64,000 bases of DNA from Thalassovita sp. (GCF_963691685.1 NZ_OY829290.1:3038001-3102000), one strand, 5' to 3'. Positions 16,362 through 25,455 are shown, numbered from the stretch's first letter. The notes: generated by a model from the sequence alone, not told the origin. Translations and numbers: made by a program.

Positions 16362-18377
16362 TCAGCGTCTGGAGAAATTGATCTTCCCCAAAATGGCATC
16401 AAAAGCGTCACGTTCATCCCGATTGATTCGGGCGCCGTTCTCTCCGACGTCATAATGGGCGCGGTCTTCTTGTTCACTGCGCAGGGCGCGGTTTCGGGTT
16501 TCGGTGGCCTGATGCAGACGGCGGGTCAGCGTATCATCGTCGCTTGCGCCCAGCTCCTCTGCGGCCTCCTCGATCTCAGCGTCCAGGCCCCGTGTGGCCT
16601 GCAGTTTCGCCAGTTCCTCGGCCACCGACATACGCACGGTTTCCAGATCACCGGCACGGCGCACCGCGGGCGCTATCGCCACATGGGGCAGCGCAAAGAG
16701 GCTTTCAAGGGCATAGGGGCCCAGCGCTTCAAAAATCCGGCCCTCAACGTCGCCCAGCTCACCGCGATCGCACATCTCCAGCAGCAGATCGCGGATATGG
16801 GCGCGTTCGGCATCGGCGCAATGCATGCGCTCAACCTGGCTGTCAAATTCCGGCAGCAACTCAGGTGTGCGGATCAGGCTGGCCAGGATCACCGCTTCGC
16901 GCAGGTGATCATCAGCGCCCTCCCCAGCGGCCACCAGCATCGAGGATTTGGTGCTGGCCATCGGCGTTGGGGCAAAGCCACCTTTGCGAAAACCGTTGTA
17001 GCCGCCCTGAAACCCACGTTGGAACCCGCCGCCGGCTTCGCGGAAGCCACCGCCCTGCCCGCCTCGGCCGCCTTGACCGCCGCCACGGCGCGACTGGCCA
17101 AACAGGTCCCAGCGCATGTCCTTGATCGCCAGCCCGTAGTGTTCCCGGATTGAGGGATCGCGGATCAGCTTGATCTTTTCGCGCAGGGATTTGTCCAGCG
17201 CCGCCTTACGTTCGGGACTGTCAAACACCTTGCCTTCGGTTTCACGCTGCCACAGCAGATCCACCATCGGCATAGCGCCATCCAGGATCTCTTGCAGTTT
17301 TTGCGGGCCTTCCTGGCGGATCAGATCGTCGGGGTCTTTGCCTTCGGGCATCAGGGCAAACCGCAGCGATTTGCCCGCCTCCAAAAGGGGCAGCGCCAGA
17401 TCAATGACCCGCATGGCCGCACGCAGACCTGCCGTATCACCATCCAGGGCAATGATCGGTTCCGGCGCGATGCGCCACAACAGCTGCAGCTGGTTTTCAG
17501 TGATCGCGGTGCCCAGAGGCGCCACCGAGGCGCCAAAGCCACCCTCGGCCAAGGCGATCACGTCCATATAACCTTCGGCAACAATCAGCGGCTGGCCTTT
17601 GCCGGCAGCCTCACGGGCGGGGCCATGGTGATAGAGGTTGCGTCCCTTATCAAACAGCGCGGTTTCCGGGCTGTTGAGGTATTTGGCATTGTCATTAGGG
17701 TCCATCGCCCGGCCGCCAAAGGCGATGCAGCGCCCGCGCGGATCCCGGATCGGGAACATGATGCGATTGCGGAAGGTGTCATAGGGCTTCTTGCCCTTGT
17801 TGGAAGGCTTGGCCAGACCGGCGCCAAGGATCAGCTCTTCGTCCACGCCTTTGCCGCGCAGGTGATCCCACAGGTGCTGCCAGCCTTCAGGCGCAAAGCC
17901 AATCTCAAACCGGGCCTGCGTTTCCGGCCCCAAGCCACGCCGCTGCAGGTAGGCGCGTGCATCATCCGCGACACCACGGCTCAGCTGCAGCCGGAAGAAC
18001 TGCACCGCCATCTCCATGACCTCAGCCAGCTGGCTACGCTTATCGGCCTTTTTCTGTGCCTGCGGATCGCGCTGCGGCATGGTCATGCCAGCCTCCCGCG
18101 CGAGGATCTCCACCGCCTCCATGAACTCAACGTTTTCGGTTTCGCGCACAAAGCTGATGGCGTCGCCTTTGGCGTGACAGCCAAAGCAATAGTAGTAGCC
18201 CTTGCGGTCATCGACGTGGAATGAGGCGGATTTTTCCTGATGGAACGGGCACGGTGCCCACATATCGCCCTTGCCCTGATTGGACTTGCGCATATCCCAC
18301 ATGACCTTGCGCCCCACCACCTGTGAGATGGAGGTGCGATTACGCAATTCGTCAAGAAATCCGGGAGGCAGGCTCAT
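16362..18377 (-). CDS. dnaG: DNA primase DnaG
   Basis: 671 residues from ATG 18377. The zinc-binding CHC2 domain is at about 30-95 (CPFHQEKSASFHVDD, YYCFGCHAKGD). The catalytic core has the TOPRIM motif AEGYMDVIALAEGG near residue 255 and the DGDTAG metal-binding segment. A Gly/Arg/Phe-rich low-complexity linker at about 420-470 precedes the C-terminal DnaB-interacting helicase-binding domain. The enzyme makes RNA primers for replication. rpoD follows on the same strand. Confidence 0.97.
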   Translation of the reverse strand: MSLPPGFLDELRNRTSISQVVGRKVMWDMRKSNQGKGDMWAPCPFHQEKSASFHVDDRKGYYYCFGCHAKGDAISFVRETENVEFMEAVEILAREAGMTMPQRDPQAQKKADKRSQLAEVMEMAVQFFRLQLSRGVADDARAYLQRRGLGPETQARFEIGFAPEGWQHLWDHLRGKGVDEELILGAGLAKPSNKGKKPYDTFRNRIMFPIRDPRGRCIAFGGRAMDPNDNAKYLNSPETALFDKGRNLYHHGPAREAAGKGQPLIVAEGYMDVIALAEGGFGASVAPLGTAITENQLQLLWRIAPEPIIALDGDTAGLRAAMRVIDLALPLLEAGKSLRFALMPEGKDPDDLIRQEGPQKLQEILDGAMPMVDLLWQRETEGKVFDSPERKAALDKSLREKIKLIRDPSIREHYGLAIKDMRWDLFGQSRRGGGQGGRGGQGGGFREAGGGFQRGFQGGYNGFRKGGFAPTPMASTKSSMLVAAGEGADDHLREAVILASLIRTPELLPEFDSQVERMHCADAERAHIRDLLLEMCDRGELGDVEGRIFEALGPYALESLFALPHVAIAPAVRRAGDLETVRMSVAEELAKLQATRGLDAEIEEAAEELGASDDDTLTRRLHQATETRNRALRSEQEDRAHYDVGENGARINRDERDAFDAILGKINFSRR

Positions 18378-18446
18378 AAGGGAAACTATAGCGCTGAAGC
18401 GCGCCGGTGGCAAAGCCCGCGCGCGAAGAACAAACGGAGGGACGGC

Positions 18447-18788
18447 TCAGCTTTGGAACTGATTGCAGGCGATCTGAAACGCGGTGGAGGCATCTTCGCC
18501 CAGCTGCGCTTCGGGCAGCTGATAGACCCAGTTCACCAAGAGGTCGACATGCTGTTCCAGCAGCGCCTCATCCTCGGCATAAAAGCCGGCTTTCAACTCT
18601 TCGTTTTTCAGCAGCAGCTTACGCGTCCGACGCTCACGTTTTTTGTCCAGACGCAGATCCACCGCTTCGGCCACGATCCCGGCCTGTGCCTCACAGCGCG
18701 TCCCGCGCTCTTCTTCGGTTTCGCTCAAGGCTGGCGTGGCCACCACAAGGCAAGCGGCAAAGGTGGCAGGCAGAAGGGTACGGAACAT
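18447..18788 (-). CDS. Small periplasmic protein of unknown function
   Basis: 113 residues from ATG 18788, with a signal peptide cleaved after about residue 22 (FAACLVVATPALS). The mature part is helical and charged, with a basic patch (RLDKKRERRTRK) and two cysteines (TRCEAQ near the start and IACNQFQS near the end) that could pair. No family recognised. It sits upstream of dnaG on the same strand with a 69-base gap and could be co-transcribed with it. Confidence 0.7.
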   Translation of the reverse strand: MFRTLLPATFAACLVVATPALSETEEERGTRCEAQAGIVAEAVDLRLDKKRERRTRKLLLKNEELKAGFYAEDEALLEQHVDLLVNWVYQLPEAQLGEDASTAFQIACNQFQS

Positions 18789-19246
18789 CGGGCAGCTCTC
18801 TGTTCGGATCATCTGAAAGGTGAGGCACTCTTGATGCCAGCCCCTGCCCCCTGACGCAAGCCCCGCGCGTGGGGCTGTGGCAGGCAGCGCAGAAACGCCT
18901 GAAAACATCGCATCGGCTTGGCCTGAAGCCGCAAATCGCCCGTCCCTACCCTCTCAAAAGGCGGGGAGAGGGCCGCGAATCCCTACGACAGAGGTCAAAA
19001 TCAGTTTTAATTGCCGGTGGCGATTGGGGACAGTTGCGAAACAATTAAGGTTAATGAAACGTTATTGCCGCAAAGCCCGGAACCAAACCCCAGCAATTCC
19101 TTGGGCATGCCTTGTTTTCGCCCCGATTGACCGCGAAACCCAACTTAAGAACGCCCCCTAGCCATAAGTGGACCCTAAGACGGCTCTGCTCGTCGGCGTT
19201 TATTTGATGTGAGGGACTCGGCGTTGATTTGACAGAGGTTATGAAC
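18789..19246. promoter_or_regulatory. 458-base non-coding region before the TadG gene, with CtrA-like box
   Basis: I found no convincing gene here. The stretch from about 18990 to 19075 is AT-richer than its surroundings and includes TTAA-N7-TTAT at 19051-19065, one mismatch from the CtrA consensus TTAA-N7-TTAA. CtrA is known to control Flp/Tad pili in several alphaproteobacteria, so a CtrA-driven promoter for the TadG-TadE genes is plausible but unproven. The far 5' part serves as leader or promoter of the divergent small periplasmic gene. Confidence 0.3.
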
Positions 19247-20896
19247 ATGACACGTTCGAAAAGGCTGCATATGGCATCACGCGTGATGCAAGGCCCGACC
19301 GCCCTGCGGCGGGGTCTGCACCGTTTTGGTCGCGACGAAAGCGGCGCGGTGGTCATTTTCTCAATCTTCATGTTTATCTGCATGCTGATGGTGGGCGGTG
19401 TTGGCATCGACCTGATGCGCTTTGAGCGTGACCGGATGGCGCTGCAGAACACGCTGGACCGTGCCGTTCTGGCCGCGGCCGACCTTGACCAGACCCAGCC
19501 CGCCGAAGAGGTGGTGCGGGACTATTTCGACAAGGCGGGCGTCGGCGCCTACCTGCAAAGCGTCACCGTGGACGAAGGCATCGGCTACCGGTCGGTTTCG
19601 GCCAAGGCGACCTCGGAACTCGACACCTATTTCCTCAAGCTGTTTGACATCGACACCATGTCCGCCCCCGCCTCGGGCCAGGCGGAAGAACGGATTGATG
19701 GCATCGAAATCTCACTGGTGCTGGATGTTTCGGGCTCGATGGGGTCGAACCAGCGCCTGACGCGCCTGCGTCCTGCGGCGAAATCCTTTGTGGATACGGT
19801 TCTGGCTTCGGCCCAGGAAGGCAACGTCTATATCTCGGTTGTGCCCTATGCCACCCAGGTTGGCGTTGGCCAGAACCTGCTGAGCAAATACAACGTCACC
19901 AATGAACACAGCTATTCGCATTGTGTGGATTTTGGCGACAGCGATTTCAACACCACCGAAATCCTGCCCACAGACCCGCTCCAGCGGTCGGGCCATTTCG
20001 ACCCGTGGTACAACTATGAAAACCCCTATCTGACGGTCTGTAGCACCAACCCAGATACGCAGATCCTGCCGTTTTCCAACGATCAGAACGCGCTGCATGA
20101 CTATATCGACGATCTGGAAGCGCTTGGCGCCACCTCGATCGACGTGGGCATGAAATGGGGCGCGGCACTGTTGGATCCCGGCACCCAGCCTGTGCTGAGC
20201 CAGATGATCAGCGAAGGGTCCGTCAGTGGTGACTTCGAAGGCCGCCCGCACGCCTACAATGAGCGCACGACGCTGAAGGTTGTGGTGCTGATGACCGATG
20301 GCGAAAACACCACGCAGTATTTCCTGAACGATGGCTTCCGTGAAGGCCTGTCACCGGTCTGGTACAACTCCTCGCGCAGTGTGAGCGGGGGCCGCTATTC
20401 GGTGCAACAGGGCAGCAACTTCTGGTGGCCGCATACCCAGACCTGGGAAGACCACGCCTATGGCAATGGCACCTATGAGGAATGCGAATGGCGCCGTCGC
20501 AATGGCCGCTGGCGCTGGACCTGCTGGGATGAAAATGAATCCGGCACGGCCGTGCAGCTGACCTATCCCGAACTGTGGAACCGACTGTCGGTGAACTGGA
20601 ACATGAACAACAACATGGGCTTCGACAGCTATCGCTACTACAACTGGTACGATGATGTCACAGACTCCGCCGGCAGCAACACCAAAGACGCGCGGACCGA
20701 TGCCATCTGCACCGCCGCCAAAGACCAAGGTATCGTGATTTTCACCGTCGGCTTTGAGGCCCCGGATCGCGGTCAGAACGTGCTGCGCGCCTGCGCCAGC
20801 TCGGACAGCCACCACTTCGACGTGGACGGCCTGGCCATCGATGACGCCTTTGCCTCGATCGCTGCCTCCATCCGTAAACTGAGACTGGTACAATGA
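19247..20896 (+). CDS. TadG-like pilus assembly protein with von Willebrand A domain
   Basis: 549 residues from ATG 19247, eight bases after AGAGG; ATG 19241 is an alternative. A TadE/G-type N-terminus (DESGAVVIFSIFMF, one membrane helix at about 30-52) is followed by a putative Flp pilus segment and a vWA domain from about residue 155, with metal site DVSGSMGSNQ and MTDGENT. Within the vWA domain, about residues 375-475, is a strikingly Trp/Tyr-rich insert. It overlaps the next TadE-like gene by four bases. The vWA domain should face the periplasm and bind a partner through a divalent metal. No secretion ATPase or secretin genes are nearby. Confidence 0.85.
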   Translation: MTRSKRLHMASRVMQGPTALRRGLHRFGRDESGAVVIFSIFMFICMLMVGGVGIDLMRFERDRMALQNTLDRAVLAAADLDQTQPAEEVVRDYFDKAGVGAYLQSVTVDEGIGYRSVSAKATSELDTYFLKLFDIDTMSAPASGQAEERIDGIEISLVLDVSGSMGSNQRLTRLRPAAKSFVDTVLASAQEGNVYISVVPYATQVGVGQNLLSKYNVTNEHSYSHCVDFGDSDFNTTEILPTDPLQRSGHFDPWYNYENPYLTVCSTNPDTQILPFSNDQNALHDYIDDLEALGATSIDVGMKWGAALLDPGTQPVLSQMISEGSVSGDFEGRPHAYNERTTLKVVVLMTDGENTTQYFLNDGFREGLSPVWYNSSRSVSGGRYSVQQGSNFWWPHTQTWEDHAYGNGTYEECEWRRRNGRWRWTCWDENESGTAVQLTYPELWNRLSVNWNMNNNMGFDSYRYYNWYDDVTDSAGSNTKDARTDAICTAAKDQGIVIFTVGFEAPDRGQNVLRACASSDSHHFDVDGLAIDDAFASIAASIRKLRLVQ

Positions 20897-21468
20897 CACC
20901 TGTGCGTTCCCTGGCCCGGCTGTTACGGGCCCCGTTCTCTGGCTTAACTTCTGGGCTGCGGCGCTTTGCCGGGCGGGAAGACGGCAACGCGACAGTGGAA
21001 TTTGTCGTCGTGTTCCCGATCTTCATGCTGATCATGGGCTCAACCTTTGAATTGGGCACCCTGACGATCCGTGAAACCATTCTGGAGCGGGCGCTGGATC
21101 TGACGGTGCGTGACATCCGCCTGGGCACTGGCACAGCGCCACAGCACGATGAGCTGAAGGCCAGCATATGTGACCGTGCCCCGCTGCTGATTGATTGCGA
21201 AGAGAACCTGCGGATTGAGATGATCCAGCTGGATCCGCGCAACTGGACCTCGCCGCCCACCGATGCCGACTGCACCGATCGCAGTCAGGAAGTGGACCCG
21301 GTGCGTGAGTTTGTGCATGGCCAGGAAAACGAAATGATGCTGGTGCGTGTCTGCGTGAAGGTGCAGCCCTTGTTCCCGACCACCGGTCTAGGCGATGCAT
21401 TGGCCAAAGACGGTGCCGGAGATTATTCGCTGATCGCCAAATCCGCCTTCGTACAGGAGCCGCGTTAA
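20893..21468 (+). CDS. TadE-like minor pseudopilin-family protein
   Basis: 191 residues. The N-terminal REDGNATVEFVVVFPIFMLIM is the TadE motif: a short charged segment with the conserved Glu in VEF, followed by one membrane helix (about 37-58). The rest is periplasmic, with several cysteines (ASICDRAPLLIDC, DADCTDRS, VRVCVKV) likely to form disulfides. It overlaps the TadG-like gene by ATGA and the next gene by one base, so all three are one operon. Predicted role is in Flp/Tad-type pilus or surface assembly. Confidence 0.85.
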   Translation: MTPVRSLARLLRAPFSGLTSGLRRFAGREDGNATVEFVVVFPIFMLIMGSTFELGTLTIRETILERALDLTVRDIRLGTGTAPQHDELKASICDRAPLLIDCEENLRIEMIQLDPRNWTSPPTDADCTDRSQEVDPVREFVHGQENEMMLVRVCVKVQPLFPTTGLGDALAKDGAGDYSLIAKSAFVQEPR

Positions 21469-22034
21469 TGAGTGTTCTGAGTGTCCTGCCCCACCGCCTG
21501 CGCCGCTTTGCCCGGCAGTTTGCCAAAGACGGCAGCGGGTCCGTCGCCGTCGAGGCGGTGCTGATCCTGCCCTTCCTGCTCTGGGCGTTTCTGGCCAGCT
21601 TTGTCTATTACGATGCGTTCCGCCAAAGCTCGATCAACCTCAAAGCGGCCTACACGATTGGCGATATGCTCAGCCGGGAAACCGCGGCGGTGAATGATGC
21701 CTATATCAACTCGCTCCAGTCGCTGTTCGTCTTCCTGTCCAAGCAAGAGTCGGATCCGGCGGTGCGGGTTTCGGTTGCGATGTGGGATGAAGAAGATGAC
21801 GCCTATACGCTGGACTGGTCCGAAGGCCGTGGCAATCGCCCGCCCCTGACCGAGGCCACCGTAAACGCCATGCGTGACCGCCTGCCGAACCTGCCGGACA
21901 ATGAGCGTGTTATTCTGGTCGAAACCTGGAGCACCTATAAGCCCGCCTTCAACGTCGGACTAAGTGAGGATGTTCTGTACAATCTGGTGTTCACCAGCCC
22001 ACGTTTCGCGCCGCAGCTGGTTTGGGAAAACTAA
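21468..22034 (+). CDS. TadE-like pseudopilin-family protein, third gene of cluster
   Basis: 188 residues. The signature DGSGSVAVEAVLILPFLLW lies at about residues 22-40 and continues into a membrane helix. The mature periplasmic part is acidic (WDEEDDAYTLDW) and lacks the cysteines of its neighbour. Its start overlaps the preceding stop by one base. It is closest to TadE/TadF-like proteins that accompany TadG. A strong terminator follows 40 bases later, closing the three-gene unit. Confidence 0.83.
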   Translation: MSVLSVLPHRLRRFARQFAKDGSGSVAVEAVLILPFLLWAFLASFVYYDAFRQSSINLKAAYTIGDMLSRETAAVNDAYINSLQSLFVFLSKQESDPAVRVSVAMWDEEDDAYTLDWSEGRGNRPPLTEATVNAMRDRLPNLPDNERVILVETWSTYKPAFNVGLSEDVLYNLVFTSPRFAPQLVWEN

Positions 22035-22070
22035 TCCCGCCTCAGTTGGCCTAGGCTGATTTGATACAAA

Positions 22071-22100
22071 AACGCCCCGTCCAATTGGCGGGGCGCTTTG
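22071..22100. terminator. Terminator between TadE cluster and 22128 gene
   Basis: CGCCCCG (22073-22079) pairs with CGGGGCG (22089-22095), extended inward by CC/GG around an AATT loop, and is followed by CTTTGCGTTTGCTTT. The AAAAA run before it lets it serve the converging minus-strand gene too. Confidence 0.75.
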
Positions 22101-22127
22101 CGTTTGCTTTGCATTTATTGGGCAGCA

Positions 22128-22628
22128 TTAGCCGCGTTCAACTATGAGGGCCTGCAAAAGTTCCGCCATGATCTTGGTCTGATTGCCTGGGGTCACCCCG
22201 CCAACGCCTATGCGGCGGCCCAGACGCCACCACAGGCCCGGCCGCCAGACGCGCGGCAGATCTTCTTCAGTTGCGTTCAGATCCAACCGCACCAGAAAAC
22301 CGTTGGAAGGTTTGAAAGCAAACGCGCCCCGTTCCACCGCCAGAATGGCCTCAATCGGTGCGATGAGGGTACCGTCACTGTCACGCAGCCCAGCGCGGGT
22401 CAGATCAATCTGCCCGCTGGTGCCAGCATGCATTTTCATCATCAGCGCCAGCGACAGACCGCCCAGCACGATCACAAAGGCCTGCAGCGCAAAGTTGGCA
22501 GGCGGCGTGGCGAAGGCGAAATAGATCAGCAACACGCCCAGCCCCCCCAGCATGCTCAGCGCCAACCAGCGGCGGGTGGCGGAAACGGTCACCGTCGCCA
22601 GAACTTCGTTTTGATCTTGCTGCGCCAT
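22128..22628 (-). CDS. Membrane protein of unknown function
   Basis: 166 residues from ATG 22628 with GGGAGA upstream. Two membrane helices occupy about residues 20-65 (LALSMLGGLGVLLIYFAFA and a second segment ending in LMMKMHAG). The C-terminal cytoplasmic half contains a PH-like or DUF-type beta-rich region (GLRDSDGTLIAPIEAILAV, KPSNGFLVRLDL). No named family recognised. It is divergent from the SH3-domain gene at 22840. Confidence 0.72.
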   Translation of the reverse strand: MAQQDQNEVLATVTVSATRRWLALSMLGGLGVLLIYFAFATPPANFALQAFVIVLGGLSLALMMKMHAGTSGQIDLTRAGLRDSDGTLIAPIEAILAVERGAFAFKPSNGFLVRLDLNATEEDLPRVWRPGLWWRLGRRIGVGGVTPGNQTKIMAELLQALIVERG

Positions 22629-22839
22629 GCCCGGTCTCCCTGCGGTCCTCTTTGGTCTGGCAGCGCTCATAGCCTTGTCTGCCTGCAGATGCGAGTCCCT
22701 TCGCGGAATGCGCCATTGCTTGCCACCCGCGCCCTGCCCCTTCTGCGCCGCTTGCCAAGTCGCCATTGCCCTCCTAACGTGCTGTTTGAGCAGACAAAGA
22801 TCCGACCGAAAGGCGGAACAGAAGACCGGAGAGTAAAAC

Positions 22840-23589
22840 GTGACAGGCTGGGGCACACCGGAGCAAGAGGCCGAACGCCGCCGCATGCAGGCCGAGGAAG
22901 AGCGCCGCCGCCGCGAACAGGAGGCCGCGCGCCGCTACGCGGATCATCAGGCCCGCCAACGTGCCGAGGAGGCGCGCCGCCGCGCCGATGCCGAACGCAC
23001 GATGGCGATCATGGATGGCGCCAACGGCAACGTCCATTCGCCCCGCCGTTTCAGCAACCCGGGGTCTTTCATCATGGGATCAGTTGCGGCCGGCCGGGAC
23101 GCCCACACCGGCAAAAGCCGGTATGAGACCACCCCTCCATCTGCGCCACAGACAACCAGCCCAAATGCGGGCCATTCCGGCACAAGGCGGAAAGGTTTCT
23201 TTGCCTGGATTGAGGATCTGATCCTCTGGGCTGTGCGGCTGATCGGCTTTGGCATTTTTGCAGTGATCGGCTATTTTATTCTGGACCACATTGGCGTTTT
23301 TGACCGTTCGCCCAGCGCGCCGTCGCGCAGCTCAACCGCTGTCCCTGCCACGCTGTCGCTGACCCCGGTGACCCATTTCATCACGGCGGATCGACTGAAC
23401 ATCCGCACCGGCCCGGGGGTGAACCACCCCTCCCTGGGCACCCAGCAGGGCAACAGCTGTATCCGGGTCATTGCAACACTTGGCTCGGGGTGGAGTCAGG
23501 TTGTGGTGCCCACCAGCTCAGGCCCAGAAATCCATTACGCCGCCAGCCGGTTCCTGCAACCCCTGGGGCCTGCGGACAACTGCCGCTGA
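22840..23589 (+). CDS. Membrane protein with C-terminal SH3 domain
   Basis: 249 residues from a GTG at 22840 with GGAGAG eight bases upstream. Residues 5-55 are almost entirely Glu/Arg/Ala/Gln (a long charged helix or coiled coil), residues 125-148 form one membrane helix, and residues 175-245 form a bacterial SH3 domain (TADRLNIRTGPGVNHPSLG). The topology implied is an intracellular charged helix and a periplasmic SH3 domain. SH3b domains often bind peptidoglycan. The exact function is unknown. Confidence 0.8.
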   Translation: MTGWGTPEQEAERRRMQAEEERRRREQEAARRYADHQARQRAEEARRRADAERTMAIMDGANGNVHSPRRFSNPGSFIMGSVAAGRDAHTGKSRYETTPPSAPQTTSPNAGHSGTRRKGFFAWIEDLILWAVRLIGFGIFAVIGYFILDHIGVFDRSPSAPSRSSTAVPATLSLTPVTHFITADRLNIRTGPGVNHPSLGTQQGNSCIRVIATLGSGWSQVVVPTSSGPEIHYAASRFLQPLGPADNCR

Positions 23590-23799
23590 TCTGGGTAAGC
23601 GTCTGAAAAGGCGGGGCGAAACGCGCGCCACTGTCACAAATCCGTTGCAAAAATTTCACACTTCATAGCGGTATATCGGCCTCTCCCTCAACCGTTGTAA
23701 GAAGAGCAGCTGGCGACACAGGTCGTCGCGGGCTGCATCAAGTGCCCTGCGCGGACCCAACCGGTCAAGCGCATATGTTCATGAGTCAGAGGCCCCAGA

Positions 23800-25410
23800 A
23801 TGACCATTTCCCTGAAAGCCCAGTTGATTGCCGCATTTGCGCTCTTAGTGTGCCTGTTCACCGCCACCGGCGTGACCAGCCTGCATGAGCTGAAACAGAT
23901 CAAAACCCGCGGCGAAGAGATCGTTCGCATCAATTTCGAAACCCTGCACCTGATCGAAGAGGTCGCAAAGATCCAGGAAACCATCCAGTCCGAAATCAGC
24001 ACCTACATCCTTGTTGGCACCAAAGAAGAGCGATCAGCGCTGCGCGCCACGCTGAAGGAACTCGGGCAGCGCAAAGAAGAATTGATCGCCGCCGCGCAGG
24101 CCAGCTCCTCCGCCGATACGGCCGCCTATTTGGACGACTATCTGATCCTGAAGGAAGGCATTGAAAAGGTGAACAAAAAGATCCTTCAGGATCTGTTGTT
24201 CGGCTCCAAAGGCAAGGCGTCCAAACGTCTGGCCGAGGGCAAAAAAACCTACCAGATCCCGATGGCGGCCCTGATCACCCAAGTGGCTGAGTTGGAAACC
24301 CGCAAGATGTATGAGGAGCTGGCGCAGTCTGAAACGGCCTATGCGCAGACCCGGAATGAGATCATCGTGATGATGACCGCCGCGCTGGTGATCAGCCTGC
24401 TGGCGGCATGGCATATTGTGGCGACCTTGTCGCGCGGGCTGCAACAGGCCGGAGCCCTCAGCCAGCGCGTGGCCAGTGGCGATCTGACCGAAACCGCCGA
24501 TCATGGGATGAAGAACGAAATTGGCGCGCTGCTGGACAATTTGAACACCATGGTGGTCGATCTGCGCGGCATTGTCGGGGATGTGCGCACCGGCGCGGCC
24601 CATGTGGCCAGCGGTGCGGATCGCATGGCCACGACCTCCGCCGCGATTCAGACGGCGGCGAAGGAACAGGCCACGGCGGCAGAAGAGGTTGCAACCTCGG
24701 TGACGGAGATGAGTGCAAACGTCAGCCACACCGCGCTAAGTGCCGAGGAAACCAAGGAGACCGCCCAACACGCCGCCGAAAACGCCCGGGCTGGTGGTGA
24801 AACGGTGGCGGCGGCAATGTCCTCGCTGACCACCATTGTCGACAAGATCCAGATCATTCAGGAAATCGCCCGTCAAACCGACCTCTTGGCCCTGAACGCT
24901 GCGGTGGAGGCCGCGCGTGCAGGCGAACATGGGCGCGGTTTTTCGGTTGTGGCGGCGGAGGTGCGCAAATTGGCCGAACGGGCGCAGGAGGCGGCTGAGG
25001 ACATCGGCGCCTTAACGCAAGGCACGGTCAGCACTGCCGAAGAGGCCCGGTTGAAACTGTCGGATCTGGTGCCCGAGATTGAAGCCACCGCGCAACTGGT
25101 CGGCAATATGGCGGCATCCAACACTGAGCTGTCCAGCGGGATGCAGCAGATCACCGATGCCATTGCGCGGCTGGATCACAGCATCCAGACCAACAACACC
25201 GCGTCCAAAGACATGTCTGCCACGTCGGAACAGCTGGCGGCGCAGGCGCAATCGCTGACCGGTGGGATTGAAGCCTTCCAGCTGAGCAAGGAAGAAGCGG
25301 AGCGTTGTGAGAACCCAACGGTGGAAGAGGCCAAAGCGCCAGAGGCGATCCAGTTAGAGCAGCCAATGGCCGAGGAGAAAACGGAAGTCGATCTGCCAAA
25401 GGCCGCTTAA
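23800..25410 (+). CDS. Methyl-accepting chemotaxis protein
   Basis: 536 residues. Membrane helices at about 8-26 and 190-210 enclose a helical periplasmic sensor of some 165 residues (four-helix-bundle type). A HAMP domain follows (about 212-265), then the signalling coiled coil with the near-invariant tip IARQTDLLALNAAVEAARAG. It should relay ligand binding to CheA/CheW. The C-terminus ends in an acidic tail without a CheR-binding NWETF-type pentapeptide. No che genes are in the window. The ribosome site is AGAGG, seven bases before the ATG. Confidence 0.95.
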   Translation: MTISLKAQLIAAFALLVCLFTATGVTSLHELKQIKTRGEEIVRINFETLHLIEEVAKIQETIQSEISTYILVGTKEERSALRATLKELGQRKEELIAAAQASSSADTAAYLDDYLILKEGIEKVNKKILQDLLFGSKGKASKRLAEGKKTYQIPMAALITQVAELETRKMYEELAQSETAYAQTRNEIIVMMTAALVISLLAAWHIVATLSRGLQQAGALSQRVASGDLTETADHGMKNEIGALLDNLNTMVVDLRGIVGDVRTGAAHVASGADRMATTSAAIQTAAKEQATAAEEVATSVTEMSANVSHTALSAEETKETAQHAAENARAGGETVAAAMSSLTTIVDKIQIIQEIARQTDLLALNAAVEAARAGEHGRGFSVVAAEVRKLAERAQEAAEDIGALTQGTVSTAEEARLKLSDLVPEIEATAQLVGNMAASNTELSSGMQQITDAIARLDHSIQTNNTASKDMSATSEQLAAQAQSLTGGIEAFQLSKEEAERCENPTVEEAKAPEAIQLEQPMAEEKTEVDLPKAA

Positions 25411-25430
25411 CCACACTCAGATCAACAAAA

Positions 25431-25455
25431 CGGGGCGCCCCATTTGGGCGCCCTG
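25431..25455. terminator. Terminator between chemoreceptor and TetR gene
   Basis: GGGCGCCC (25433-25440) and GGGCGCCC (25446-25453) are self-complementary arms around CATTT. The AACAAAAC run at the left gives a T-tract on the minus strand, so it terminates the TetR gene and lies 23 bases after the chemoreceptor. Confidence 0.75.
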
